From NCBI RefSeq assembly GCF_036327005.1, contig NZ_JAUGZK010000012.1:1-64000 (forward strand): a DNA stretch of 64,000 bases, written 5' to 3'. Of this stretch, positions 43,327 through 51,407 are shown one piece after another. The translations under genes were made by a program, and so were the position numbers. The notes beneath the pieces are model-generated. The model was given only the letters and a program-made list of their open reading frames with translations, did not search any database and had not been told where the DNA came from. Origin of the DNA: Alkalimonas mucilaginosa. GTDB lineage: Bacteria > Pseudomonadota > Gammaproteobacteria > Enterobacterales > Alteromonadaceae. How positions within the stretch are numbered: position 1 is the stretch's first letter; every line of letters begins with the position of its first letter.

Positions 43327-44178
43327 ATGCCAGCTTTAGAAAAAATCAGCGATCAGCGACTGTTTGGCGGCCGCCAGATGCGCTTTGCCCACGACTCCAA
43401 GGTGCTGAATTGCCGGATGCAGTTTTCTGTCTATTTACCACCACAGGCCGGGCAAAAAGATGTCCCAGCGCTGTACTGGCTATCCGGGCTCACCTGCACC
43501 GATGAAAACTTCTCGGCCAAAGCAGGTGCTCAGCGGGTTGCCGCTGAGCTTGGCATTGCCCTGGTGATCCCGGATACCAGCCCCCGTGGCGACCAGGTAC
43601 CGGATGACCCGGAAGGAGCCTATGATTTTGGCCTGGGCGCAGGCTTTTACGTCAATGCCACCGAAGCGCCTTTTGCCAGCCACTACCAGATGTACGATTA
43701 CATCGCCAAAGAGCTGCCGGCGCTGGTTGAGGCCGAATTGCCACTGAGTACCAGGCGCTCCATTTCCGGCCATTCGATGGGCGGCCATGGTGCCCTGGTA
43801 ATGGCACTGCGGGAAAGCGGTCGTTATTGCTCGGTATCGGCCTTTGCCCCAATCAGCAACCCCATCCATTGCCCCTGGGGCCAAAAGGCGCTGACGGGTT
43901 ATCTTGGCAAGGATGAAAGCCACTGGCAAAACTACGATGCCTCGGTCTTACTGGCAAGGAGAAAAGCTGAACTCCCGATCCTGGTCGATCAAGGCGATGC
44001 CGATCAGTTTCTGGCCGAGCAGCTAAAGCCCGAAGCGCTGCAAGCAGCAAGCCAAAGCAGCGGCTCCGAACTCGAACTGCGTATTCAGCCAGGCTACGAT
44101 CACAGCTACTATTTTATCGCCAGCTTTATTGAAGACCATCTGCGTTTTCATGGCCGATATTTGTTGCCTCAATCCTGA
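43327..44178 (+). CDS. frmB: S-formylglutathione hydrolase
   Basis: 283 residues. An esterase-D serine hydrolase that releases formate and glutathione, completing formaldehyde detoxification. The nucleophile elbow is GHSMGGHGAL, LSGLTCTDENF is the family oxyanion region, and His in GYDHSYYF with Asp in VDQGDADQF complete the triad. AAGGAG lies 6 bases before the ATG. Co-transcribed with frmA. Confidence 0.95.
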   Translation: MPALEKISDQRLFGGRQMRFAHDSKVLNCRMQFSVYLPPQAGQKDVPALYWLSGLTCTDENFSAKAGAQRVAAELGIALVIPDTSPRGDQVPDDPEGAYDFGLGAGFYVNATEAPFASHYQMYDYIAKELPALVEAELPLSTRRSISGHSMGGHGALVMALRESGRYCSVSAFAPISNPIHCPWGQKALTGYLGKDESHWQNYDASVLLARRKAELPILVDQGDADQFLAEQLKPEALQAASQSSGSELELRIQPGYDHSYYFIASFIEDHLRFHGRYLLPQS

Positions 44179-44283
44179 GGCAGCAAATCGAGCGAACCGT
44201 GATAAATGCTGTCAGCAAGGATGCTGACAGCAGCAGGCGATCATGGAGACTGAGTAAAAAGAGCCCCGATATCTGTTCGGCTT

Positions 44284-45117
44284 TTATTTGAAGACATATA
44301 CGACCTCCCCAATAATACTGTCACTGGACACATAGCCCCAAAATCTACTGTCTGTTGAGTTATCTCTATTATCACCCATGAAGAAATAGCTTTCTTCAGG
44401 AACCACTATTTCTGCCATATCTCTGGCCGGGCGCATTTTCATTCGTTGAATTAAATACGTGATGCCATCCAGTTGCTGCTCATAGACCTCTAGTTGATCT
44501 TTTTCATACAGTAGATTAGTGGCTAAGACAGCGCCATTAATAGTGATGTCATTGCCTTTGACAACAACTCTATCGCCAGGAAGAGCGATTAATCTCTGAA
44601 CGAAAGGAACCTCTTTATCAGGAGGGTAAAATGCATACAATTTCCCTCTTTGCATGAGATCCGGTGAAGCTATTTTCCCACCCGTCAAGGAAACGCCGTA
44701 GGTGCCATATGTTCTGTAGCCTGGTTTTTTAACAATGAGATGGTTTCCCTTTTCTATTGTTGGCTGCATTGATACAGAGGGAAAAAGAAAAGGCTCGTAA
44801 AGAAACGAGCGAAACAGAAAGACTGCTGAGAAAAACCCTGCATAGATAACAGGGATGCCCCACCACCTGGAGTACCAACCTCGCTCACTTGCCCCATTAA
44901 AATTCTTAACAACAATATACGCATGCAGTGGGCAGATTATTGAGAAAATAGCTGCAAATAGCGTTTGATACTTCCAGTCAATGAATGAAACAACGCAAGA
45001 GAGAAGAAAATAGAGCCAAAATAACCTTGGCCTATTTAAATATAGAAATGTGAACGCCTGCAGGATTACACCTAAAAGTATTGCAATCCATGCCTTCGGC
45101 TTCCAGTTGATACTCAA
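44284..45117 (-). CDS. S26 signal-peptidase-I-like membrane protein lacking the catalytic lysine
   Basis: 277 residues. Three or four N-terminal membrane segments (about 9-27, 30-46, 50-70 and 86-103) precede an S26 domain. The nucleophile Ser116 is present in FPSVSMQPT, and the last box GDNRDNSTDSRFWGYV is normal. The segment that should hold the general-base Lys reads FVQRLIALPGDRV, with Gln174 (codon CAG) where LepB has Lys. Either it uses another base or it has lost peptidase activity. It starts with TTG (45117) behind AAGGTGG; no ATG fits. It is not the housekeeping LepB, which lies between lepA and rnc. Confidence 0.78.
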   Translation of the reverse strand: MSINWKPKAWIAILLGVILQAFTFLYLNRPRLFWLYFLLSCVVSFIDWKYQTLFAAIFSIICPLHAYIVVKNFNGASERGWYSRWWGIPVIYAGFFSAVFLFRSFLYEPFLFPSVSMQPTIEKGNHLIVKKPGYRTYGTYGVSLTGGKIASPDLMQRGKLYAFYPPDKEVPFVQRLIALPGDRVVVKGNDITINGAVLATNLLYEKDQLEVYEQQLDGITYLIQRMKMRPARDMAEIVVPEESYFFMGDNRDNSTDSRFWGYVSSDSIIGEVVYVFK

Positions 45118-45299
45118 ATTACCACCTTAATCTCGTACACCAACCATGCAGCAGGTTGACGTCGCAGCCAGCGCTTTTTGCTGGCGATAATTTTTGTTTG
45201 TTATGCTTTTGACCAAAAAGTCCTTCCAGATGTTATTTGGAATGGTATTTTGCCAGAAAGCACTATTGCGCTTGTCAGAGCATGATATGGTGCAACAAT

Positions 45300-47249
45300 C
45301 TATTGAACCTGAATGCCGTCATTCACTAGTTCAATATCAAACTCATAGTCAACTGGCGCTAGCTTTCCTCTGTACCAAATTTCTATAGTTTCTGGCTTCC
45401 CATAAAAATAGTAAACATCTACTGGTGTTCGCTTGGGTTGATGATGAAAGTAGGTTTGTTTAACCATTTCTACCAGGTAACCATGCTCGTCTTTAGCAAA
45501 CACCTGATTTCTGCGCTCTGTCCGGTTATCGCTTACCTCTGCTACTTCAAGTGGTGTAAACACAGCGTAGTCGATCACCAACTGGTTACTCGTTAACCGA
45601 ATGCCCTTAGGCAAGTTGTCTGTGGTGTAGCTTTGTTTGTTTAAATTAGGTGCAACAAGAACGGGTAAAGACCCTTTCACCCGTACTGGTGTATTAGTAA
45701 AGCGCTCGGGGCTATACTCCAGCCGCCCGAACATGCGTGAATACACCGAGCTTAGCCCCTTATCTGCCGGTTTATATTCAAAAGCAACCAGCTCGCTTTC
45801 TTGCTCGTTTGCTTCACGCGCTACAACCTGTTTACCCTGGGCATCGTAAAAATCGAATGTCGCCAACACATAAATTGAACCAGCACGATCTTGTTGTGAC
45901 ATAAAGATATCGGTTTGCACTGGTGGGTAAAACCAGCCAATCTGACCAGAGTGCTCCCGCTCCGGATCCAACCCTTCGCCTGCTTCATGCCACTGCACCA
46001 TGCTAACCCGCTGTTGCATCGCCGCTTTATCCAACTCAACAATAGGCAGCCGGTGTTCGGCCAGAGTGCTATACACCGGTGCAGTAAGGGGGATCTTGGG
46101 TAATAACTGTAAATTACCATCGTCAACCCGTTGCGGATGCGGAAAGTTGTGTACCGGTAATTCCAACTTATGGCTTACTGGCTGGCTATCGCTGGCATAA
46201 ACCATCAAGGTAATATGAGCCTGCTCAACAACACCATTAAACGCCCGCCCCAAAAATAACTTACGCCCCTGCTCGGCCCGCAATGTATCACGCAACGCTG
46301 TCAGTTCGTTACTGGCTTCGGTTTCATCCAACGTTCCCTGCTCTGCTCGTTGGTATAGGCTTTCTAACAAGGCATCTATACGCTGGGGGTTGCGGGTTGA
46401 CGTGCGCTCCGTGGCCCGCCAGGCAAGATATTGACCATGCGAATCAACGGCTTCGGCAAGGATATCTCTATTACCAAAATTCAGCGGTACGTTTTCTTTA
46501 GCATCCACTTCTATCACGTAGCGTCCATTTTCAAACTCGAGTAAAGTGACCAAATAGCCATCCTGCTCAGCAGTTTTACCAACATCAGCAGCGGTAAACT
46601 TAAACTCAAGCAGTGCGGTTGGCAATTCAATATCCAGTTCACCCTGCACGGTAGCCGGTTGAGGGCTTTCTGCAGTTACCGGTGATGTAAAGCAATACCC
46701 ACTGCTAACCTGAGCGATATCAGCCGTAGCCCGCTCGTTGTTTGCCGCATCGGGCAGCGCTAAAGTGCGGCCATCTTCAAATGTAATTTGCGAAAAGTGC
46801 AAATAATGGCGAAAAGGAAAAGCAAAGCCTTCATGTAATTTAAACCCCTTGCCCCCGGCGTAATTCATACACTCTGAGTTTTCATAGTCACTCATTGCCA
46901 GCAAGCTTTGCTTGTAGGTATCGGTAAGTTTAGCGAAATCGGCATAGTCTGGCAGGCGCAGTAGCCACGGCTGAGTATACTGAAACTCACCAGGCCCCAT
47001 ATGAAAAGGAATAAGATTCAACATAGTAAAGTAATTGGCATGCTGCTCTTGCCACAACAGACGGGCTAATGCCTGGTCTTCAAGCCCAGCTAATAGCGCT
47101 TTACGGCTTTCATTCACCGCAGCCAGTTGTTCAAACTGCGCCTTTACACTCTGCTGTTCCTGTTTCATATCTTTTCCTCCTACACAGCTGGCTAACAGCA
47201 ACACACTGCTTAACGTACTGCAAAGTGCAACCAGCTTAAACTTAGTCAT
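45300..47249 (-). CDS. Large lipoprotein of unknown function, paralogue of the upstream gene
   Basis: 649 residues. Lipobox LASC (Cys22) ends the signal peptide. I recognise no catalytic domain. It is a full-length paralogue of the preceding gene: both have a QLLWQ/MLWDY helix near the N-terminus, KFTAADVGKT in the middle and a near-identical end (YYFYGKPETIEIWYRGK). Its ATG overlaps the upstream stop by 4 bases (ATGA). The two products probably act together at the cell envelope. Confidence 0.75.
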   Translation of the reverse strand: MTKFKLVALCSTLSSVLLLASCVGGKDMKQEQQSVKAQFEQLAAVNESRKALLAGLEDQALARLLWQEQHANYFTMLNLIPFHMGPGEFQYTQPWLLRLPDYADFAKLTDTYKQSLLAMSDYENSECMNYAGGKGFKLHEGFAFPFRHYLHFSQITFEDGRTLALPDAANNERATADIAQVSSGYCFTSPVTAESPQPATVQGELDIELPTALLEFKFTAADVGKTAEQDGYLVTLLEFENGRYVIEVDAKENVPLNFGNRDILAEAVDSHGQYLAWRATERTSTRNPQRIDALLESLYQRAEQGTLDETEASNELTALRDTLRAEQGRKLFLGRAFNGVVEQAHITLMVYASDSQPVSHKLELPVHNFPHPQRVDDGNLQLLPKIPLTAPVYSTLAEHRLPIVELDKAAMQQRVSMVQWHEAGEGLDPEREHSGQIGWFYPPVQTDIFMSQQDRAGSIYVLATFDFYDAQGKQVVAREANEQESELVAFEYKPADKGLSSVYSRMFGRLEYSPERFTNTPVRVKGSLPVLVAPNLNKQSYTTDNLPKGIRLTSNQLVIDYAVFTPLEVAEVSDNRTERRNQVFAKDEHGYLVEMVKQTYFHHQPKRTPVDVYYFYGKPETIEIWYRGKLAPVDYEFDIELVNDGIQVQ

Positions 47250-49255
47250 CGCTCAACATCCTCATTAAGTAATTGAATATCAAATTTATAATCAACGTAT
47301 TCCCGCTTACCCCGGTACCAAATCTCAACAGTCTCTGGCTTACCGTAAAAATAGTAAATGTCTACCGCCTTATGCTCAGCGTCTTGGTGATACCAGGTTT
47401 CCTGCTTAATTTCGGCTAAATAACCGTGGTTATCCCGCACCAAAACCACATGCTGGCGCTCAACGGTTTCATCGATATCATCGGCCATTTCACGCGGTTC
47501 AAACACGCTGTAATCCACAACTAAACGATTACCCACCAAGGTTATACCGGCTGGAAGTGCTTCTGGAGCAAAACGATCTATAAGCGGATTTAACAGCACA
47601 GCGATAGGCAATACTCCTTTTAACCGCGCAGGCCTGCGTAAAAATATCTCTGGCCGATACTGTACGCGCCCAACCATAAACGGCAGCGCCGCAATGCCAG
47701 CCCGAACCTCAAAGCCAAAAATATCGTTCTGATAATCAATTAGCTTTGGATCGATACCCAGCGTTGGATCTTTAACCAACTTGTCGTCTTTATCGTAAAA
47801 ATCAAGTTTAGTTAACACAAAAAGGCCTGAACGCATGCGCCTTGGAAAGAACAGATCGCTCTGCACAGGTGGGAAAAACCAGGATACTTCGGCCGGATAC
47901 TGTTTTTCGGCGGCGTCATTTTCTGCAGGGGCTATCATCTGAGCATTTGTGGTAGCTCGCAGCAGCTGCAAGGTTTCAATGCGCTCCTCCAGCTTTGCCG
48001 CATCCAGCTCAACCAACGTAGTTCTAAGCTCAGCCCGGTCATCATAAATGGGCGCAGTAACCGCCATCTCAGGCAATGCTTGCAAGCGTTCATCCATCGT
48101 TGCATCGCCTGCCGCAGGCACATTAGCAAAATTATAAACCGGCAGCGCTAACTCACGCACAACCCCGCGATTATCATCGTTGTATACCAACAGGGTTAAC
48201 TCCGCTTTGTCGATAACACCAAAAAAACCGCGAAACAAATACAGCTTACCTTCCTCTTCGGCAAGCATACGGTTATCCAGGGCTTGCAGTTCATGCTCCG
48301 CCGTTGCTTTATCTAGTGTTCCCTGTATGCCGCAGGCAATTAAATCACCCAGCAACACCTCTAGCTTTTGCTCGCGGATAGATGGCCGTCGCTCAATCAA
48401 CGCATCCGCAATATACTCACCATGCCGATCAGTCGCCTCGGCTAACAAATCTACCTGGTCAATGTTTCGGCGCTTGTCGTCTGCAGCGCTAACCACAACG
48501 GTGTAGTAGTTTTGTCCAAAAGCTTGCAAAGTTACCAGATAACCACCTTTTTCAACGGTTTTACCAATATCCGCTGCGGTGAACGTTAACTTCAGCACAT
48601 CATCAGGCAACTGCCCCCGAAACTCAGCAGAAACACTTACCGGTTGCGGTGCGTTCGCCATTGCCGGTTGCTGATAACAATACACATCGCCTTGTCGAAC
48701 GATAGGGCCGCTTGGTTTTTGCTCATCAGCAACCGCCGGGATCTGCCAGGTATCGCCATTGCTGAGTGTCATATGGCGATAAGCCAAACGATAACGAAAT
48801 GGAAACTCGAATCCTTGGTTAAACACAAAACCCAGTTTACCCGCCTCGTTGGCACATAGCGTAAGATCGCGGCTATTCACCACATTAAGGCTTGCCAGAT
48901 AAGCCTCGGTCATCTCTACCATATCGCTATAATCATGCAAATGCAGCAACCTGGGCTGGGTATACTCAAACGCCCTAAAGCCAGATAGTCTGGGATGCCA
49001 CTGCCGCAACCGGGTTAAATAGTTACCTCGCTGGTAGTCCCATAACATTTGGGCCAGCTCAGTATCTTCTATTTGTCTTATCAACTGCGTTCGGGCTACA
49101 TAGCTTGATCTTATCTGCGCCAAATGCGCCTGCATCACTCGCTGATCCATCATCGCCGGCTCCTGTTTTACTTGCTGAACACGGCTGACACACCCAGTAA
49201 CAAGCATAACGCTAACCAGTATCCCAAGCAGAGCGCTCTGTTTCACCTCTCGCAT
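47246..49255 (-). CDS. Large lipoprotein of unknown function, first of a paralogous pair
   Basis: 669 residues with lipobox VTGC (Cys22). Features shared with the next gene are TFTAADIGKTVEKGGYLVTL in the middle and YYFYGKPETVEIWYRGKREY at the end; no enzyme motif is seen. It lies 11 bases after a smaller lipoprotein gene, so the three form one operon. The beta-rich repeated hydrophobic pattern suggests an envelope or surface protein, which is inference. Confidence 0.75.
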   Translation of the reverse strand: MREVKQSALLGILVSVMLVTGCVSRVQQVKQEPAMMDQRVMQAHLAQIRSSYVARTQLIRQIEDTELAQMLWDYQRGNYLTRLRQWHPRLSGFRAFEYTQPRLLHLHDYSDMVEMTEAYLASLNVVNSRDLTLCANEAGKLGFVFNQGFEFPFRYRLAYRHMTLSNGDTWQIPAVADEQKPSGPIVRQGDVYCYQQPAMANAPQPVSVSAEFRGQLPDDVLKLTFTAADIGKTVEKGGYLVTLQAFGQNYYTVVVSAADDKRRNIDQVDLLAEATDRHGEYIADALIERRPSIREQKLEVLLGDLIACGIQGTLDKATAEHELQALDNRMLAEEEGKLYLFRGFFGVIDKAELTLLVYNDDNRGVVRELALPVYNFANVPAAGDATMDERLQALPEMAVTAPIYDDRAELRTTLVELDAAKLEERIETLQLLRATTNAQMIAPAENDAAEKQYPAEVSWFFPPVQSDLFFPRRMRSGLFVLTKLDFYDKDDKLVKDPTLGIDPKLIDYQNDIFGFEVRAGIAALPFMVGRVQYRPEIFLRRPARLKGVLPIAVLLNPLIDRFAPEALPAGITLVGNRLVVDYSVFEPREMADDIDETVERQHVVLVRDNHGYLAEIKQETWYHQDAEHKAVDIYYFYGKPETVEIWYRGKREYVDYKFDIQLLNEDVER

Positions 49256-49266
49256 ACCGCAAAATC

Positions 49267-49902
49267 CTAAAAGAAATCGGGCTTACAATTGCTATACTGC
49301 TTAGCTATTTCGGTGTACGTACGTTTAATTTTTTCGTATTCCGCAGTCCACTTAGCGTTATTAGTGCTGTACTTTTTAATAGCAGCAATTTCATCATTAA
49401 TTTCATCAACCAGCGTTTGGCACTTAGCCTGCTCTTGCTCACGAGCTTGCCTTTCGGCTTCGCGCGCTAACCGTTCTTGCTCTTGCAAATCCAGCGCCTG
49501 TTGTCTGGCTCTTTGCCGCTCCAGCGCTTGCTGCGCCAGCTCAGCTTTAATTTCCGCTACCCTGTCTGGCGTTATACGCTTAAAGCGCTGATCGGCAATA
49601 ATCAAGGTATCAGCGTCGATAAGCGCAAAAGTAATACTGCCAAAACCGGTACTAACCGTTAGCTGCCCCTCAGCTTTTGTTAATACTGTTACCTTGCTGT
49701 TTGAATTACTCTGGTCATCGGCGTTTAACACCCCATCGTTTAGCAAAAACGTGTCGCCTTGCTGGGTAATTTCAATAACCTCAACACGCTGACCAACTTG
49801 CTGTTCCCAAAGGCCAGGAAAATTTTCATAAGGATTTTTAGAACAGGCTGACAACAACAGCAGAGCAAACAGCGATAACATTAAAAAATACGGCTTAAGC
49901 AT
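49267..49902 (-). CDS. Lipoprotein with coiled-coil C-terminus, first gene of the lipoprotein operon
   Basis: 211 residues from ATG 49902, which has AAAGGA 9 bases ahead; upstream in-frame codons belong to the cassette region. The lipobox is LSAC (Cys19). A small globular part (PYENFPGLWEQQVGQRVEV) is followed by a long Glu/Arg/Gln-rich coiled coil (about 105-165). The N-terminal part looks like small DUF-type lipoproteins that sense or cap envelope structures, but no family is certain. Confidence 0.7.
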   Translation of the reverse strand: MLKPYFLMLSLFALLLLSACSKNPYENFPGLWEQQVGQRVEVIEITQQGDTFLLNDGVLNADDQSNSNSKVTVLTKAEGQLTVSTGFGSITFALIDADTLIIADQRFKRITPDRVAEIKAELAQQALERQRARQQALDLQEQERLAREAERQAREQEQAKCQTLVDEINDEIAAIKKYSTNNAKWTAEYEKIKRTYTEIAKQYSNCKPDFF

Positions 49903-49960
49903 AGAAAAAATTCCTTTAAGGTTAAAAAGCATCAATGCCAATTTTAAGTAGTACGCTTTG

Positions 49961-50344
49961 TTAAGGCACAAACTCTCGGATAAGCGGAAAACATAATATC
50001 GCCACCAAACTAAACATACCAAATGCTAGTAGAAGAACGCCTACCGCTAATAGCGGCTTCGCATATTGACGTCCACGAATTCTGTAATGCAACTTAGATA
50101 AGAAAGCATGCGCAAATATTGCTATTCCACCGCCCGTATAAATATTACTTAATAGTCTTGCTTCTAGACCGTGGAAAGTAACTATCGTACCAATGGGTGG
50201 ATTACCTCTCCCGCCGACATGACATATTCCAGAAACCATAGCCCACACTCCGTAAGAGAACAGTACTGCGGACAATATTAGGGAGCCAGCCAGAACCAAT
50301 TTTTCGTAGTTGGTGAGTCGTTCCTGGAAAATGTTTGACCACAT
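49961..50344 (-). CDS. Small membrane protein carried on an integron-type cassette
   Basis: 127 residues with three predicted membrane segments (about 17-38, 63-82 and 94-117). No family recognised. The ATG is 6 bases from the core site GTTAAGGC that ends the preceding attC, which is the usual position of a cassette gene. Just after its stop, CCTTAACAAAGCG resembles the first half of another attC that is otherwise lost. Confidence 0.6.
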   Translation of the reverse strand: MWSNIFQERLTNYEKLVLAGSLILSAVLFSYGVWAMVSGICHVGGRGNPPIGTIVTFHGLEARLLSNIYTGGGIAIFAHAFLSKLHYRIRGRQYAKPLLAVGVLLLAFGMFSLVAILCFPLIREFVP

Positions 50345-50349
50345 GTGTT

Positions 50350-50427
50350 GCCTTAACGATTAAGCTAAAAGACGGGCTTTAGCCAGTCCCAGTGAGCGAA
50401 GCGAACGATTTGAACGCATTGTTAGTG
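50350..50427 (-). repeat. Integron attC site
   Basis: On the minus strand the site starts CACTAACAATGCGTTC and ends TTAATCGTTAAGGC. The two ends are complementary (AACAATGCG against CGTTAA) and the interior GTTCGCTTCGCTCACTGGGAC is the common attC loop segment. Length is 78 bases. It begins at the stop codon of the hydrolase fragment and ends 6 bases before the next gene. Confidence 0.8.
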
Positions 50428-50640
50428 TTTTATAAGCCGCTCAATAATTAGGGTAAGTTCACTAATTACTAATTCCGGCTCGTCAAACTGCACAAAATGA
50501 CCACTCATCTCTGTTAACACAGCCCGCCCTTGTGGAAAAGCTTCAGCCCATTGTTTCCATGTCTCACCCCACTTGAATACACCTTGATCACTAGCAAGTA
50601 AGTGCGGAGGATTGGGATTTTTTTCGGTCATCACTGACAA
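50422..50640 (-). pseudogene. Alpha/beta-hydrolase C-terminal fragment on a cassette
   Basis: 72 codons. WAEAFPQGRAVLTEMSGHFV and then QFDEPELVISEL match the last strand, helix and catalytic His (in SGHFV) of alpha/beta hydrolases. The nucleophile and the N-terminal two thirds are missing; in-frame TAA codons lie about 20 codons upstream. It is followed at once by an attC, so the gene was probably truncated inside its cassette. Confidence 0.6.
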
Positions 50641-50691
50641 GCCAAGTACCGGGTTTTATTATCTCAAATATGTACATGGACTAGCCTTGAT

Positions 50692-50802
50692 TCATAACAC
50701 TGAGTGCAGCGAAAGTTTGTGGAGTGGCGTTTTGTGCCAGCGTAGCGGCCGGCACAAAAAGAGCCACGGAACAAACTTTCGGACTGGCACGACTTGTTAA
50801 AT
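50692..50802 (-). repeat. Integron attC site, long form
   Basis: On the minus strand it begins ATTTAACAAGTCGTGC and ends CTCAGTGTTATGA, like the long VCR-type attC. The interior folds on itself: CCGAAAGTTTGT with ACAAACTTTCGC, and TTTTGTGCCGG with CTGGCACAAAA. It follows the stop of the small gene upstream by 6 bases. Length is 111 bases. Confidence 0.75.
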
Positions 50803-50808
50803 GCGGGA

Positions 50809-51090
50809 CTACTCATATATTTTTCCGCAATACAAAAACACCGCGAACTGCTTCCATTTGTTTGACTGAAGCGCAGGCTCTTGCCCAACACCAAAATCAG
50901 AGCCCTCTGCCCAGGCAACGGCTGATTCTAAGAACCCAGAAATATCTTTATTTACCCAATCTCCCGAAAAACCCAACTCGTCTACCGACTTACCCTCATG
51001 AGCCTGAAGATCCTTGATTAGTGCTTTCGCAAAATCTAAGAAGCTTTTCTCATCTTTCACTTCATTTATGATTTCATGCAATTCTTTCAT
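50809..51090 (-). CDS. Small cassette protein, DUF7660-like
   Basis: 93 residues from ATG 51090 (AAGGTG 5 bases ahead); a further ATG at 51105 is inside the recombination core site. The product has MKELHEIINEVKDEKSFLDF, then AVAWAEGSDFG and the end WKQFAVFLYCGKIYE. This is the pattern of a small acidic family that is often found on integron cassettes and near toxin or immunity genes. Function unknown. Confidence 0.7.
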   Translation of the reverse strand: MKELHEIINEVKDEKSFLDFAKALIKDLQAHEGKSVDELGFSGDWVNKDISGFLESAVAWAEGSDFGVGQEPALQSNKWKQFAVFLYCGKIYE

Positions 51091-51103
51091 GCGCACCTTG
51101 AGC

Positions 51104-51110
51104 ATTTAAC
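51104..51110 (-). other. Cassette recombination core site
   Basis: GTTAAAT on the minus strand fits the core GTTRRRY and marks the left junction of the first cassette, 14 bases before ATG 51090. An attI or a preceding attC would lie to its right. Confidence 0.5.
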
Positions 51111-51120
51111 ACTTATTCGG

Positions 51121-51154
51121 CAGGTCGACCCGTAGTTAAACACGGATCAACCTG
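51121..51154 (-). repeat. Imperfect inverted repeat upstream of the cassette array
   Basis: On the minus strand CAGGTTGATCCGT and ACGGGTCGACCTG pair over 13 positions (two G-U) around an 8-base loop; a third partial copy (ACGGGTCAACCCC) is at about 51247. The stretch 51111-51407 holds no gene. It could be the remnant of an attI or attC, a promoter region, or a terminator for neither gene. Confidence 0.4.
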
Positions 51155-51407
51155 TCTTTGCCAATTTTCCATACAGAACACTACACTGTTATCTTAAGGT
51201 TCACAATAACTTATAGGTACAATTGATGTCAGTGCGAGCGGTAAATACGGGTCAACCCCTATAACAAAGAACTGGTAGCTTTATCAACGTACTGGATAAA
51301 TAAACACAGTGATTAAGTCTCGGATGAGATACTAAAAATATCCGCTTCTGGCACAGGGTTAATCAGCGTTATGAGCGAACAACAGATGTTCAAACCTCTG
51401 CCCGGCA

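Noticed and set aside
44284..45117. Housekeeping signal peptidase LepB
   Set aside because: Gln replaces the catalytic Lys, the topology differs, and lepA/rnc are not adjacent.
50422..50640. Complete small alpha/beta hydrolase gene
   Set aside because: Only the C-terminal part with the catalytic His remains, and stop codons lie upstream in frame, so it is a fragment.
51111..51407. Integron integrase gene or its remnant
   Set aside because: No tyrosine-recombinase motif in any frame here or elsewhere in the window that I could see.
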